Below, piece after piece: positions 9,241 to 16,483 of a stretch of DNA of 23,711 nt (positions within the stretch are counted from its first letter, which is position 1; the number at the start of each line of letters is the position of its first letter). Source of the stretch: Euprymna scolopes. Taxonomy: Eukaryota > Mollusca > Cephalopoda > Sepiida > Sepiolidae. The DNA is taken from assembly GCA_024364805.1 (NCBI GenBank), contig CM044487.1:131216883-131240593 (forward strand), in the 5' to 3' direction. The notes under the pieces are model-generated. The model was not told the DNA's origin. It did not search any database and saw only the letters and a program-made list of their open reading frames with translations. Made by a program: the position numbers and the translations under genes.

Positions 9241-9936
9241 TTCCTTTCCTTTTGACAAACACAATCGACTAAAGTTCAATAATTCACAAATCAAAGCTTA
9301 TATCAAAGCAATAAAGCACTGAAAAATATTGAAATCATTCAAATATTGCAAACAAGTTATTTCGTCGATATGTATTTAATTATATACTTGTGTGTGTGTG
9401 AAAAATAAATGCATTTTACGCTAAAGATAGAATTAAAGAGAAATAAAAAACAAATGTTTTATACGTATTTTAAAATTCTTCGTAGAATATTGAAAAAAGT
9501 CGATTTTTATTTCACTTTCTGTGATATAAACGACTTTAACTTGAAAACACTCAATATATTCCATCAGTTGATGGTATTCGGATTATTTTATGCAAATCTT
9601 TTTATATAAATCATTTTTTTTCTTCTAAAAACAACGCTCTTTTCTTTTAAACAATCGTTGTGTATATACATTTTAAATCTGACAATAAATGCATTTTTTC
9701 AACTTTCGCCCAAATTACCAAAATCAATGAGTTAAGTGCTTTCTTTCGGAATAACCATTACTGGAAGAAGACTAGTAACTTGTGTGGAACGAAAATTTTA
9801 TAAAGTTTTCGTTGATTGAATATCTTATCTGATATTTGATTGAAAAAGCAATAATATAGAATGCTGAAGATACACAATGGTTAACAATAGCATTTTGATT
9901 CCCTGTTAATGTATATCGAAGCAATGGCGCTTTTCG
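9241..9936. other. No gene seen
   Basis: AT-rich DNA. AATAAATGCATTTT occurs at 9404-9417 and 9684-9697; a shared AT-rich word of this length may be chance. Short (TG)n at about 9390-9400. Confidence 0.4.
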
Positions 9937-10040
9937 TATTATTTGGATTCTTCGGACTACTGTTCTCATCTTGAGTGTCATTTTCATACCGTTTTAGTCG
10001 ATGTAACCGTCCACTTTTTAGGTGTATTTTGCCGAAATCG
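9937..10040 (-). repeat. Dispersed repeat family R, copy 1 (inverted relative to copy 2)
   Basis: This segment is an imperfect inverted copy of 10239-10335. Matching landmarks in order are TATTATTTGGATT (9937-9949), AGTCGATGTAAC (9996-10007, a perfect 12-bp match), GTGTATTTT (10022-10030) and CGAAATCG (to 10040). The same landmarks recur in copy 3. It is the most diverged copy over the region that looks like a ribozyme core in the other two. The strand given is the direction in which that core would read. Confidence 0.7.
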
Positions 10041-10130
10041 AACCCGTGGCGCAGTGGTTAGAATACTTGGAAAAATACATTCGTAAAGTGCTATTCTCTT
10101 GAAGGTTCAATCTTCAGCGTAGGCGATCAA
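10041..10130 (+). mobile_element. tRNA-derived SINE head
   Basis: The plus strand has an exact-looking A box TGGCGCAGTGG (10047-10057) and a B box GGTTCAATCTT (10104-10114), a Pol III promoter pair. CGTGGCGCAGTGGTTAGA is the classic start of animal tRNA-derived SINEs. The tRNA fold is lost between the boxes. The 3' part of the SINE is not delimited; it may run to about 10238. The head begins exactly at the inner edge of repeat R copy 1, so it sits between two inverted copies of that repeat. Confidence 0.6.
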
Positions 10131-10238
10131 AAATATACAATTGCAAATGACTTGGCGGACGAAACTAGTGCGCGTTGCTATCATTAAGTAAATAAAGGGT
10201 TCCGTTATAAATTTCCCGAGTTTTGACAGAAACATTTC

Positions 10239-10335
10239 CGAGTTCGAGAAAATACACATGAAGAAGGTCGGAAGTTACATCGACTGAACCATTGTGGAAA
10301 TAAAACTCGAGATAGAAACAGTAATCCAAATAATA
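10239..10335 (+). repeat. Dispersed repeat family R, copy 2, with hammerhead-like core
   Basis: This is the inverted partner of copy 1; the landmarks appear in reverse complement, including GTTACATCGACT at 10274-10285 and AATCCAAATAATA at 10323-10335. Reading the plus strand, TGAAGA is followed by GGTCG, a 10-base loop GAAGTTACAT, CGACT and then GAAC. The GGTCG/CGACT pairing can form a stem of about 5 bp. The order C-TGANGA, stem, GAAA is that of a type of hammerhead ribozyme found in Penelope-like retroelements. Here the leading C and one A of GAAA are altered, so activity is doubtful. Confidence 0.6.
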
Positions 10336-10639
10336 TGAAATACGAGTCTTCATCTCAAAAATTCATAAATATAATAGCTCTTTTATTTCGAAACCCATTC
10401 TCAACTAAAAAACAGAAAAGGGGCTTGGATAATGTTTCTGAATTTTACCTTTTGGTCTTTGTTTTCATCAGTTCAACATTGACTGGCAAATTTTATCTGA
10501 ATATTTCAAACCACCTGAGATTAAAAAAAAACAAAAGACTAGCCCAGGATAAGTGTTTGATACATAGATTCCGACGCAGAAAATAGCAATTCTACCCTAT
10601 TTGTCAGACATATAGCTAAACGACAAAGTAAGCTAGATA
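10336..10639. other. No gene seen
   Basis: AT-rich DNA. An 83-codon plus-strand frame from 10335 begins inside repeat R and shows no recognised domain. Confidence 0.4.
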
Positions 10640-10647
10640 ATTCTAAG

Positions 10648-10818
10648 TAGGGCTTGACAAGAGAATATTCTTTTCATTGTTTTGACTCTCGAGTATATAT
10701 CGATTAATATCTTATGTTTTTAGATAGAGTGATGTACTGATGTGGTTCTCGATTGTCTAACTCTGTCGGATATATACTCGAGTCGAAACAATAAGAGTAT
10801 TCTCTTGTCATAGCCCTA
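10648..10818. mobile_element. hAT-like MITE, 171 bp, with about 50-bp terminal inverted repeats
   Basis: The left end TAGGGCTTGACAAGAGAATA is mirrored at the right end (TAGGGCTATGACAAGAGAAT on the minus strand). Pairing continues through ATTGTTT.GACT and CGAGTATATATC, about 50 bp in all with only a few differences. The flanks ATTCTAAG (10640-10647) and ATTATAAG (10819-10826) match in 7 of 8 positions, an 8-bp target duplication. TAGGGCT termini with 8-bp duplications fit the hAT superfamily. There is no room for a transposase. High arm identity suggests it is younger than the transposase relic next to it, although the arms could also be kept by conversion. Confidence 0.8.
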
Positions 10819-10925
10819 ATTATAAGACTATCGAACGTATACCCAGTTCTACTTTCTACTCCTATGCTTGTAATGTTTCGATTTAAAGCTAAACAGTCCT
10901 TTTATTATGTTCACTGTAAATGATT

Positions 10926-11400
10926 ATACGGGGTGATTTTTTTGTCTTTCTTTTTTTTTTGGTGGCGAGCCATAAATTGAAAACTATTTTCTTAATTGCA
11001 GATTTGGCAACTATCGATGATTTTGAGTTCAGCTTGGTTTGGCAATTCATCACGAAGAGTCTTACACCTGAACAGCGTTCACAAATTATGCAAATTTATT
11101 TTTAAAATAATTTTGAAACATTTGAGGAACTAATATTTTCACTAACTGGTCCAGTCAGCTGGCAACCCCGTTCGTTTGATATAATCGCAGTAAATTAGTT
11201 TTGGAGTGGGGATACATAACATCCTATGTCTACGTTGATGAACCAGACACAATAACACACTTGAAAGACAACATTCGGCACGTTGTTGCCGAAGTACAGC
11301 CTGTGCGTAGGGTTTGCGAAAACTGGACCGCTAGATTACGTCATATACGCGCGAGCTGCATGCCCAAAATCGTACTTAAATTATAAACGGTAAAAAATTA
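10926..11400 (+). mobile_element. Tc1/mariner-superfamily transposon relic, internally deleted
   Basis: The N-terminal part reads SLTPEQRSQIMQIYF, like the first DNA-binding helix of Tc1/IS630-type transposases (LTPEQR.QI...Y). It then joins, without the catalytic middle, to TGPVSWQPRSFDI and WGYITSYVYVDEPDTITHLK, DNIRHVVAEV, ENWTARLRHIRAS. These are the C-terminal hallmarks of the family (PPRSCDLTPLDYFLWGYVKS, then LK.NIR.....I, ENW..R). The deletion between about 11120 and 11140 removed most of the catalytic domain. Stops lie at 11103 and 11196 and a frame change near 11200, so it is a dead copy. A possible left terminus, GGGGTGATTTTTTTGTC at 10929, has no convincing partner on the right. 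Confidence 0.75.
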
Positions 11401-11998
11401 ATCTTTGGAAGAAATCACATAATTCTATTATAAAAAATATTTTAAAAATTTATTTTAAATCAAAGTTCGCTGCCTCTAAAAACACTTTATACTTACAAAT
11501 ATGACTGTTTAGGCGATAAGAACGAGTGCAAAACTAGTTAAAATATAAATGCCATAAAAAATGAGTCTACATTTTTTTCCATATCTTTTTCCTCTTTCTC
11601 TACCTCTCTCTCTCTCTCCCTCTCTTTCTCTCTCTCTCTTCCCTTCTATAGCAATTAGCTTAATAGTATTACTCATCGTGGTAATAAGCCAAATAAGTAA
11701 AAGGAAATATTAAAATATATTTATGCATTGCTTTTTATAACTTCCGACAATTAACAGAGGGTGTAGTTAATGGAATAGATAGCGTATAAAGTAATGTTAG
11801 CTGGTTTGTTTTCTGTGCCGACATATAAAACTTTTGTATAAAATAAAAAAAAAAGCTAAAACAACAGTGAACGTGGTGGAAGTGTGTGACTGCAATGAGT
11901 TTACTGCAAATTATCAAATTATAATTATACCTAATTACAAGTCCTTTCCAAAATTTCTCAGTTCTGGGATGGAGTTAAATGCTAAAATAGATCTCATG

Positions 11999-12000
<2 letters not shown>
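11401..12000. other. No gene seen; contains a CT microsatellite
   Basis: AT-rich DNA apart from the CT tract at 11586-11647. Open frames on both strands around 11735-12040 run partly into the AT repeat and are not supported. Confidence 0.4.
11586..11647. repeat. Imperfect (CT)n microsatellite
   Basis: About 60 bp of CT repeats with CCT and TTT interruptions. Confidence 0.93.

Positions 12001-12039
<39 letters not shown>
12001..12039. repeat. (AT)n microsatellite
   Basis: 39 bp of uninterrupted AT. Confidence 0.97.
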
Positions 12040-12042
<3 letters not shown>

Positions 12043-12061
12043 GTTAATTAACTTGGCTTTA

Positions 12062-12160
12062 TATTATTTGGATTATTCGAATTGCTATTCTTGCAAAATT
12101 TTGGCCTATGTGACTTCGACCTTCTTCAGGAGTATCTTATTGAACTCTGAAATCTGCACG
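12062..12160 (-). repeat. Dispersed repeat family R, copy 3, with hammerhead-like core
   Basis: It starts with TATTATTTGGATT, as copies 1 and 2 do, and later has GACTTCGACCTTCTTCAGGA, then GTAT and GAACTCTGAAAT. These align with the reverse complement of copy 2. On the minus strand CCTGAAGAAGGTC is followed by a loop and GGCC, then AAAA. This gives a full CTGAAGA core (12123-12129), a 4-bp stem and a GAAA box with one change. It keeps the 5' core better than copy 2. It lies about 1.7 kb from the inverted pair, so the repeat is dispersed rather than a one-off palindrome. Confidence 0.55.
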
Positions 12161-12762
12161 AAATGCTACTTTGTGTATTAAACTGTTCCGTTCGATATTC
12201 ATCACGGATTTCCCAGTGTAACAAAGTATGAATGATATCAAACACAAGATATAATTTTAGTTAGAATATGGGGTCAATTAACAATTAATTTACATAACAA
12301 ATCGTACTTTTGAAATTGAAAATTTTATTTTAATACATAAACCGATTATATTAAGACTCTTTGGAAATATTTGTCCACAGCGACCATTAATGAATATTAA
12401 TGGCATAAACTAACAGAACATATTAAAATTTGTTAATATATTTGGATTTTATCTACCTTATTATTACGGTGCTTATATTAATAATGTATTCGAACCAATG
12501 CTCACCGAATTTATTCCTTTGGTAAATGGTTAATAATCAAATAAAACCATTCATTGTTGTAGTCTAACATACTTAGGCCGTCACACAATTATTGCGAAAC
12601 GAAACTTAAAAAAAAATCTTTAATACAATCGACAGCCAAGACATTTTCCACTTCATAAAACGTGTCCAATTTGCTCCAGGCAATTTTTCTTTGCAGGCAC
12701 GGACGCGATCTTGAGAACATTTAAACTGTTTTACGCATGTATAGTACCTAATTGACTGTTAG

Positions 12763-12764
<2 letters not shown>
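12161..12764. other. No gene seen
   Basis: 12161-12250 may be continued sequence of repeat R. The remainder is AT-rich and unremarkable. Confidence 0.4.

Positions 12765-12795
<31 letters not shown>
12765..12795. repeat. (TA)n microsatellite
   Basis: 31 bp of TA just before the large TA-rich minisatellite. Confidence 0.95.
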
Positions 12796-12798
<3 letters not shown>

Positions 12799-12846
12799 AC
12801 ACTATAATAATTATAAAATACCTACAGACACTAGTGTTTCATCCAT

Positions 12847-13692
12847 TTATATACTATATATATTATATATATATTATACTATATATATTATGTATATCAT
12901 ACTATATATTGTATATATATTATACTATATATATTATTATATACTATATATATTACAATATGTATATGTATTATATATGTATTATATATATTATATATAT
13001 TATATTGTACATATTATACGTTATATTATATACATATTGTATCTGTGATATATATTATATGTATATTATATTTACATTAAGCATATTGTGTAAGATGAGA
13101 TTTATATATATAATGTATATTATATCTGTGTATAATCTAATTATATGTATTATATGTATATTATGTATATTATATGTTGTATATATACTGTATGTATATT
13201 ATGTATATAATATATATATATTATATATTGTATTTATACTAGGTATTTTGTATATATATCTATATTATGTATATTAGATATTGTATATATATTACATATA
13301 TTGTATATATATGTTACATATATATATTACATATACTGTATATATATATTACATATATTGTATATATATATTACATATATTGTATAGATATTACATATAT
13401 TGTATATATATAGTACATATATTGTATATATATATCACATATATTGTATATATATTACATATATTGTATATGCATCATGTATATATTGAATATACATTAT
13501 GCATATTGTATATACATTGTATGTATAGATATTGTATATATATTACATATATTGTATATACATTATATGTATAGATATTGTATATATATTACGCATATTG
13601 TATATAACATTTATTGTATACAGAATATATATAATATATAAGTATTGTATATACATTATATATATATATATAATGTGTGTATATATATATAT
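12847..13692. repeat. TA/TG-rich minisatellite, about 850 bp
   Basis: The sequence is nearly all A and T with scattered G and C. Between about 13285 and 13600 a unit of 20-26 bp, ATTGTATATATATTACATAT, repeats at least ten times with small length changes. The left half (12847-13280) uses related ACTATATATATTATA units. Several long open frames, rich in Tyr, Ile, Leu and Cys, lie here because TA/TG repeats lack stops in some phases. They are not genes. Confidence 0.95.
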
Positions 13693-13696
13693 CATT

Positions 13697-13714
13697 CAAA
13701 CACTGTAGTGTTTG
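13697..13714. repeat. Perfect 8-bp inverted repeat at the minisatellite edge
   Basis: CAAACACT and AGTGTTTG are separated by GT. It lies 5 bp beyond the minisatellite. The two-base loop is too tight for a simple hairpin; it may be a palindrome-like protein site or chance. Confidence 0.7.
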
Positions 13715-13900
13715 TTTTACTCAAAACAGCTTTAAACCTTTATCGGTCACTCATTTTGCAACCAAATTTCAAACAATTTTTACAGTTTATAGGTTATTTC
13801 TTGGCTATATTTTGAAATAAAAATTTCAAATTCTGGTTCATTAACACAACAATGATAAAATTAAAGATGTTCAAACGTCTGCAGAATAAGTAACGAACGA
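13715..13900. other. No gene seen
   Basis: Short AT-rich stretch between the minisatellite and the tandem duplications; nothing recognised. Confidence 0.4.
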
Positions 13901-14020
13901 TAGAGACGTTTTTTTTTCTGATTCGCTGGTTGTTACCATACAACTTTTTTACATTGACATTTTAGAGACGATTTCTCCGATTGGCTATTGGTTTTCATAG
14001 TAAGTTTTTCGTCCTCGATA
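13901..14020. repeat. Diverged tandem duplication, 72-bp offset
   Basis: TAGAGACG occurs at 13901 and 13973. Each is followed by a T/C-rich stretch, then GATT.GCT..TTG.T..CATA and A..TTTTT, giving two related units of about 50-70 bp. The second unit contains GATTGGCTATTGG, two inverted CCAAT-box-like motifs 7 bp apart. That could be meaningful only if this were a promoter, for which there is no other evidence. Confidence 0.65.
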
Positions 14021-14064
14021 CCTTCATATATGATAGCGGATACGTCGCTCGCATGCCATCTTAT

Positions 14065-14087
14065 TTGAGTCGTATAGAAAGACTCAA
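14065..14087. repeat. 7-bp inverted repeat with 9-nt loop
   Basis: TTGAGTC (14065-14071) pairs with GACTCAA (14081-14087). Short stem, possible hairpin, between the two tandem duplications. Confidence 0.55.
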
Positions 14088-14104
14088 CAAATGTTATATC
14101 CTAC

Positions 14105-14236
14105 CGTGCTAGTACTGATAATCTTTCGCTTACGGCGTCGCCCCTTAATTCTGTTTCTCTCTTTTTTTGCCGTACTAGGGCTTGTAATCTTTCGCTTACG
14201 ACCTGACCCGTTAATTCATTTTCTGTCTTTTTCGTC
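14105..14236. repeat. Two-unit tandem repeat, 66-bp period
   Basis: 14105-14170 and 14171-14236 align over exactly 66 bp without gaps at about 76% identity (16 differences by eye). The shared core is TAATCTTTCGCTTACG. Because 66 is a multiple of three, the plus-strand open frame through it repeats a peptide (IFRLR..PLI.FLSF). The frame has no recognised family and probably reflects the repeat rather than a gene. Confidence 0.85.
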
Positions 14237-15134
14237 CTGTCTTTTTGTTTATTTAATTACATCCTTTATTTTATTTTTAATTTAGTTAATCAATGAAGTT
14301 GGTAATTTTTTGTGGATTTTTGACACTGCGTATGATATTGAACACAAAAAAGAAAATATTATTTGAAAGCAAAGCATGGAACAATCGTATATTACATGCA
14401 TAATACATTAATGTACTAATGCTCTTTTTCAAAAACCTCTCATTCAGTATCGTCAGTCGGACGATTTGTCAGATTTGACTACTGTATGTGACGTCATTTT
14501 TCAGTTAACCGGTCTTGTCTATCGGTGGTCCTGCCTGATGTCACTGAAAATTACAACTGAAAAATGTATGCCCATATGGAGCCGATGTTTGTATTAATAA
14601 GCTATCTCCCTTATTTTATTTTTATTCAGTCGAAATCAAGCCCCCCCCCATATATGGGACTATCACTTGAACTCGAAATAAGGTACGTAGGTATTCGAAT
14701 GTTCCATCAACGTTTTTTTTTTTTTATCTAACAAACACCGAGTTAGTAAAAACATCGAGAACAATTGCTTCTCCTCAACTGTCTTTTTTTTTAAATATAG
14801 TATATTATCCTTTTTTGGTATCTTAGACTTTCTGCATTCCAATGCAAGAATTGATCTAGTCGTGTGGAATATGCAGCTTCGTGTTGCTACTTGAGATAAC
14901 ATCTCTTCGAAAAGGTGCACAATTTATTGTAAAAGCTAGTGTGCATTAGCCATACCGTGATATTTGGACTGCGATTAGTATGTAATTCTGAATATTTGGT
15001 AAGCGTTTACTTCTAGTGAAAAGTATCATCATGATAGGTTATCCTGGCAGATCCCTTTATAGAATGACCTTAGACATCCGATGATAGTTCTAGTCGGCAT
15101 TGAAGTTCTTTCTGTGGGCATTCAAGCTCCTTAT
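14237..15134. other. No gene supported
   Basis: Contains a 12-bp perfect inverted repeat (14495-14506 with 14555-14566), a GGGAGATA-type motif on the minus strand (14601-14613) and a run of nine C at 14641-14649. An 85-codon minus-strand frame at 14663-14920 is Lys- and Leu-rich and shows no recognised domain. Confidence 0.4.
14495..14566. repeat. 12-bp perfect inverted repeat around a 48-bp spacer
   Basis: CATTTTTCAGTT at 14495-14506 is the exact reverse complement of AACTGAAAAATG at 14555-14566. It may be a small MITE remnant; no clear target duplication was found. Confidence 0.7.
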
Positions 15135-15430
15135 ATATGTGTGTGTGTGTGTATGTGTGTATATGTATATATGTGTGTGTGTATGTATAGATGCGTGTGT
15201 ATGTATAGATGTGTATGTGTGTATATGTATATGTGTGTGTATATGTATATATGTGTGTGTGTATGTATAGATGCGTGTGTATGTATAGATGTGTATGTGT
15301 GTGTTTGCGTGTATATGTATATATGTGTGGGCATGTGTGCGTATATATATATATACGTTTGTGTATATGTGTGTGTATGTGTATATATACATATGTGTGT
15401 GCGTGTGTATGTATATATAATGTGTGTGTG
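15135..15430. repeat. TG/TA-rich minisatellite with 80-bp higher-order period
   Basis: The array is built from TGTGTATG and ATATGTAT words. The block starting ATATGTATATATGTGTGTGT recurs exactly 80 bp later (15161 and 15241). The copies are identical for about 60 bp, including a paired GTATGTATAGATG motif, before diverging. Open frames on both strands (Cys/Val/Tyr-rich on one, His/Thr/Ile-rich on the other) come from the repeat. Confidence 0.93.
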
Positions 15431-15951
15431 AATTTTGCTTCGTTGATGTTTCTTCACATTTACTTCGCCAACAGTAATTCGGCCTTGTTTAATTACTCTA
15501 TATTTTCTTCATATTTTAAACTTTGTAAATAGATTGGTTGATTAAAACTTTTGCATATCATAAACGACTGATGTGTAAGCAAGTCGGAAAGTCAAGATTT
15601 CAATTCATTCTATCCTATGTGTAAAATAAATAGTTGTGTGCGGGGTAAACATTTTATCATTATATGAGATCTAGGTTGAAGAGACTGCTTAACAGGAAAT
15701 ACTGAATATTGATGTCTATTAATGCCATGTGCGGGTTATGAGTGTCATCACTGACTTCATGAAGTGACTTACTGAACTCTGAAGCAGCTCTGAAAATGTC
15801 TGATAAAATTGTAATAAGATTTTGACTATGGGTAGAAATAGCCGGAAGGCGATTTTCGGAACAAACCTGATAATAATATTATATTCAAAACATATATGTA
15901 TGTATGCATATCTTTATCGCCCATTACTTGAAAAGCTTCCCTTTTTGCTCG
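15431..15951. other. No gene seen
   Basis: Ordinary AT-rich DNA. ACTTCATGAAGT at 15754-15765 is a perfect 12-bp palindrome, which may be chance. Confidence 0.4.

Positions 15952-16004
<53 letters not shown>
15952..16004. repeat. (CT)n-(AC)n compound microsatellite
   Basis: About 8 CT units pass directly into about 18 AC units. Confidence 0.97.
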
Positions 16005-16008
<4 letters not shown>

Positions 16009-16437
16009 CATGCTTTTCTTTCTCATCATCTTGCTCTTTCTACTTCACTCGCAATCTCTTCCGTTTCTCCTCCTCTCTCTTTCCTCTCTCCTCTTTATCT
16101 TACTCCTTCCTTCTCTATCCTTCTCTTATTTCTTTTTCTCTCCCCTTTTTCCCCTCTCTTTCTCTCTCTCCTTCTTACTTCCACCCTTTCTGCTTTCTCT
16201 CTCTCTCCTCTCTCCTTCCCTTCTTTTTGCTTTCTCTTTGGTCCCTCACTTTCCCCTCTTTCTTACTCTCTTAATTTCCTACTCTAATTCGCTCTAAACC
16301 TTTTTGTTTTATTTCCCGCTCATTTTTTCTCTCGCTCACATCTCTCTCTCTTTTCCTCACATCTCATATATCTCTCTTTCCCTTATATTTCTGTCCATCT
16401 TTCTTTCATTCACTCCTTCAACTTCTGTATCTCTCAA

Positions 16438-16440
<3 letters not shown>
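16005..16440. repeat. Pyrimidine-rich tract
   Basis: The plus strand is overwhelmingly C and T for about 430 bp between two perfect microsatellites, with CTCTCT, CTTCC and CTTTCT blocks. It looks like an old expanded TC repeat that has diverged. Three overlapping open frames here are artefacts of the lack of purines. Confidence 0.85.

Positions 16441-16480
<40 letters not shown>
16441..16480. repeat. (TC)n microsatellite
   Basis: 40 bp of uninterrupted TC ending the pyrimidine tract. Confidence 0.97.

Positions 16481-16483
<3 letters not shown>

Noticed and set aside
9761-9810. Possible fourth copy of repeat R (TGGAAGAAGACTAGTAACTT)
   Set aside because: Only scattered similarity to the core; lacks the TATTATTTGGATT and GTGTATTTT landmarks.
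12834-13641. Long Tyr/Ile-rich plus-strand frames
   Set aside because: Products of the TA/TG minisatellite, open because several phases lack stops.
13973-14020. Promoter with paired inverted CCAAT boxes
   Set aside because: The motifs lie in a diverged tandem duplication, with no TATA box, CpG island or downstream gene to support a promoter.
15081-15532. Cys/Val/Tyr-rich and His/Thr-rich frames on both strands
   Set aside because: Translation of a TG/CA minisatellite.
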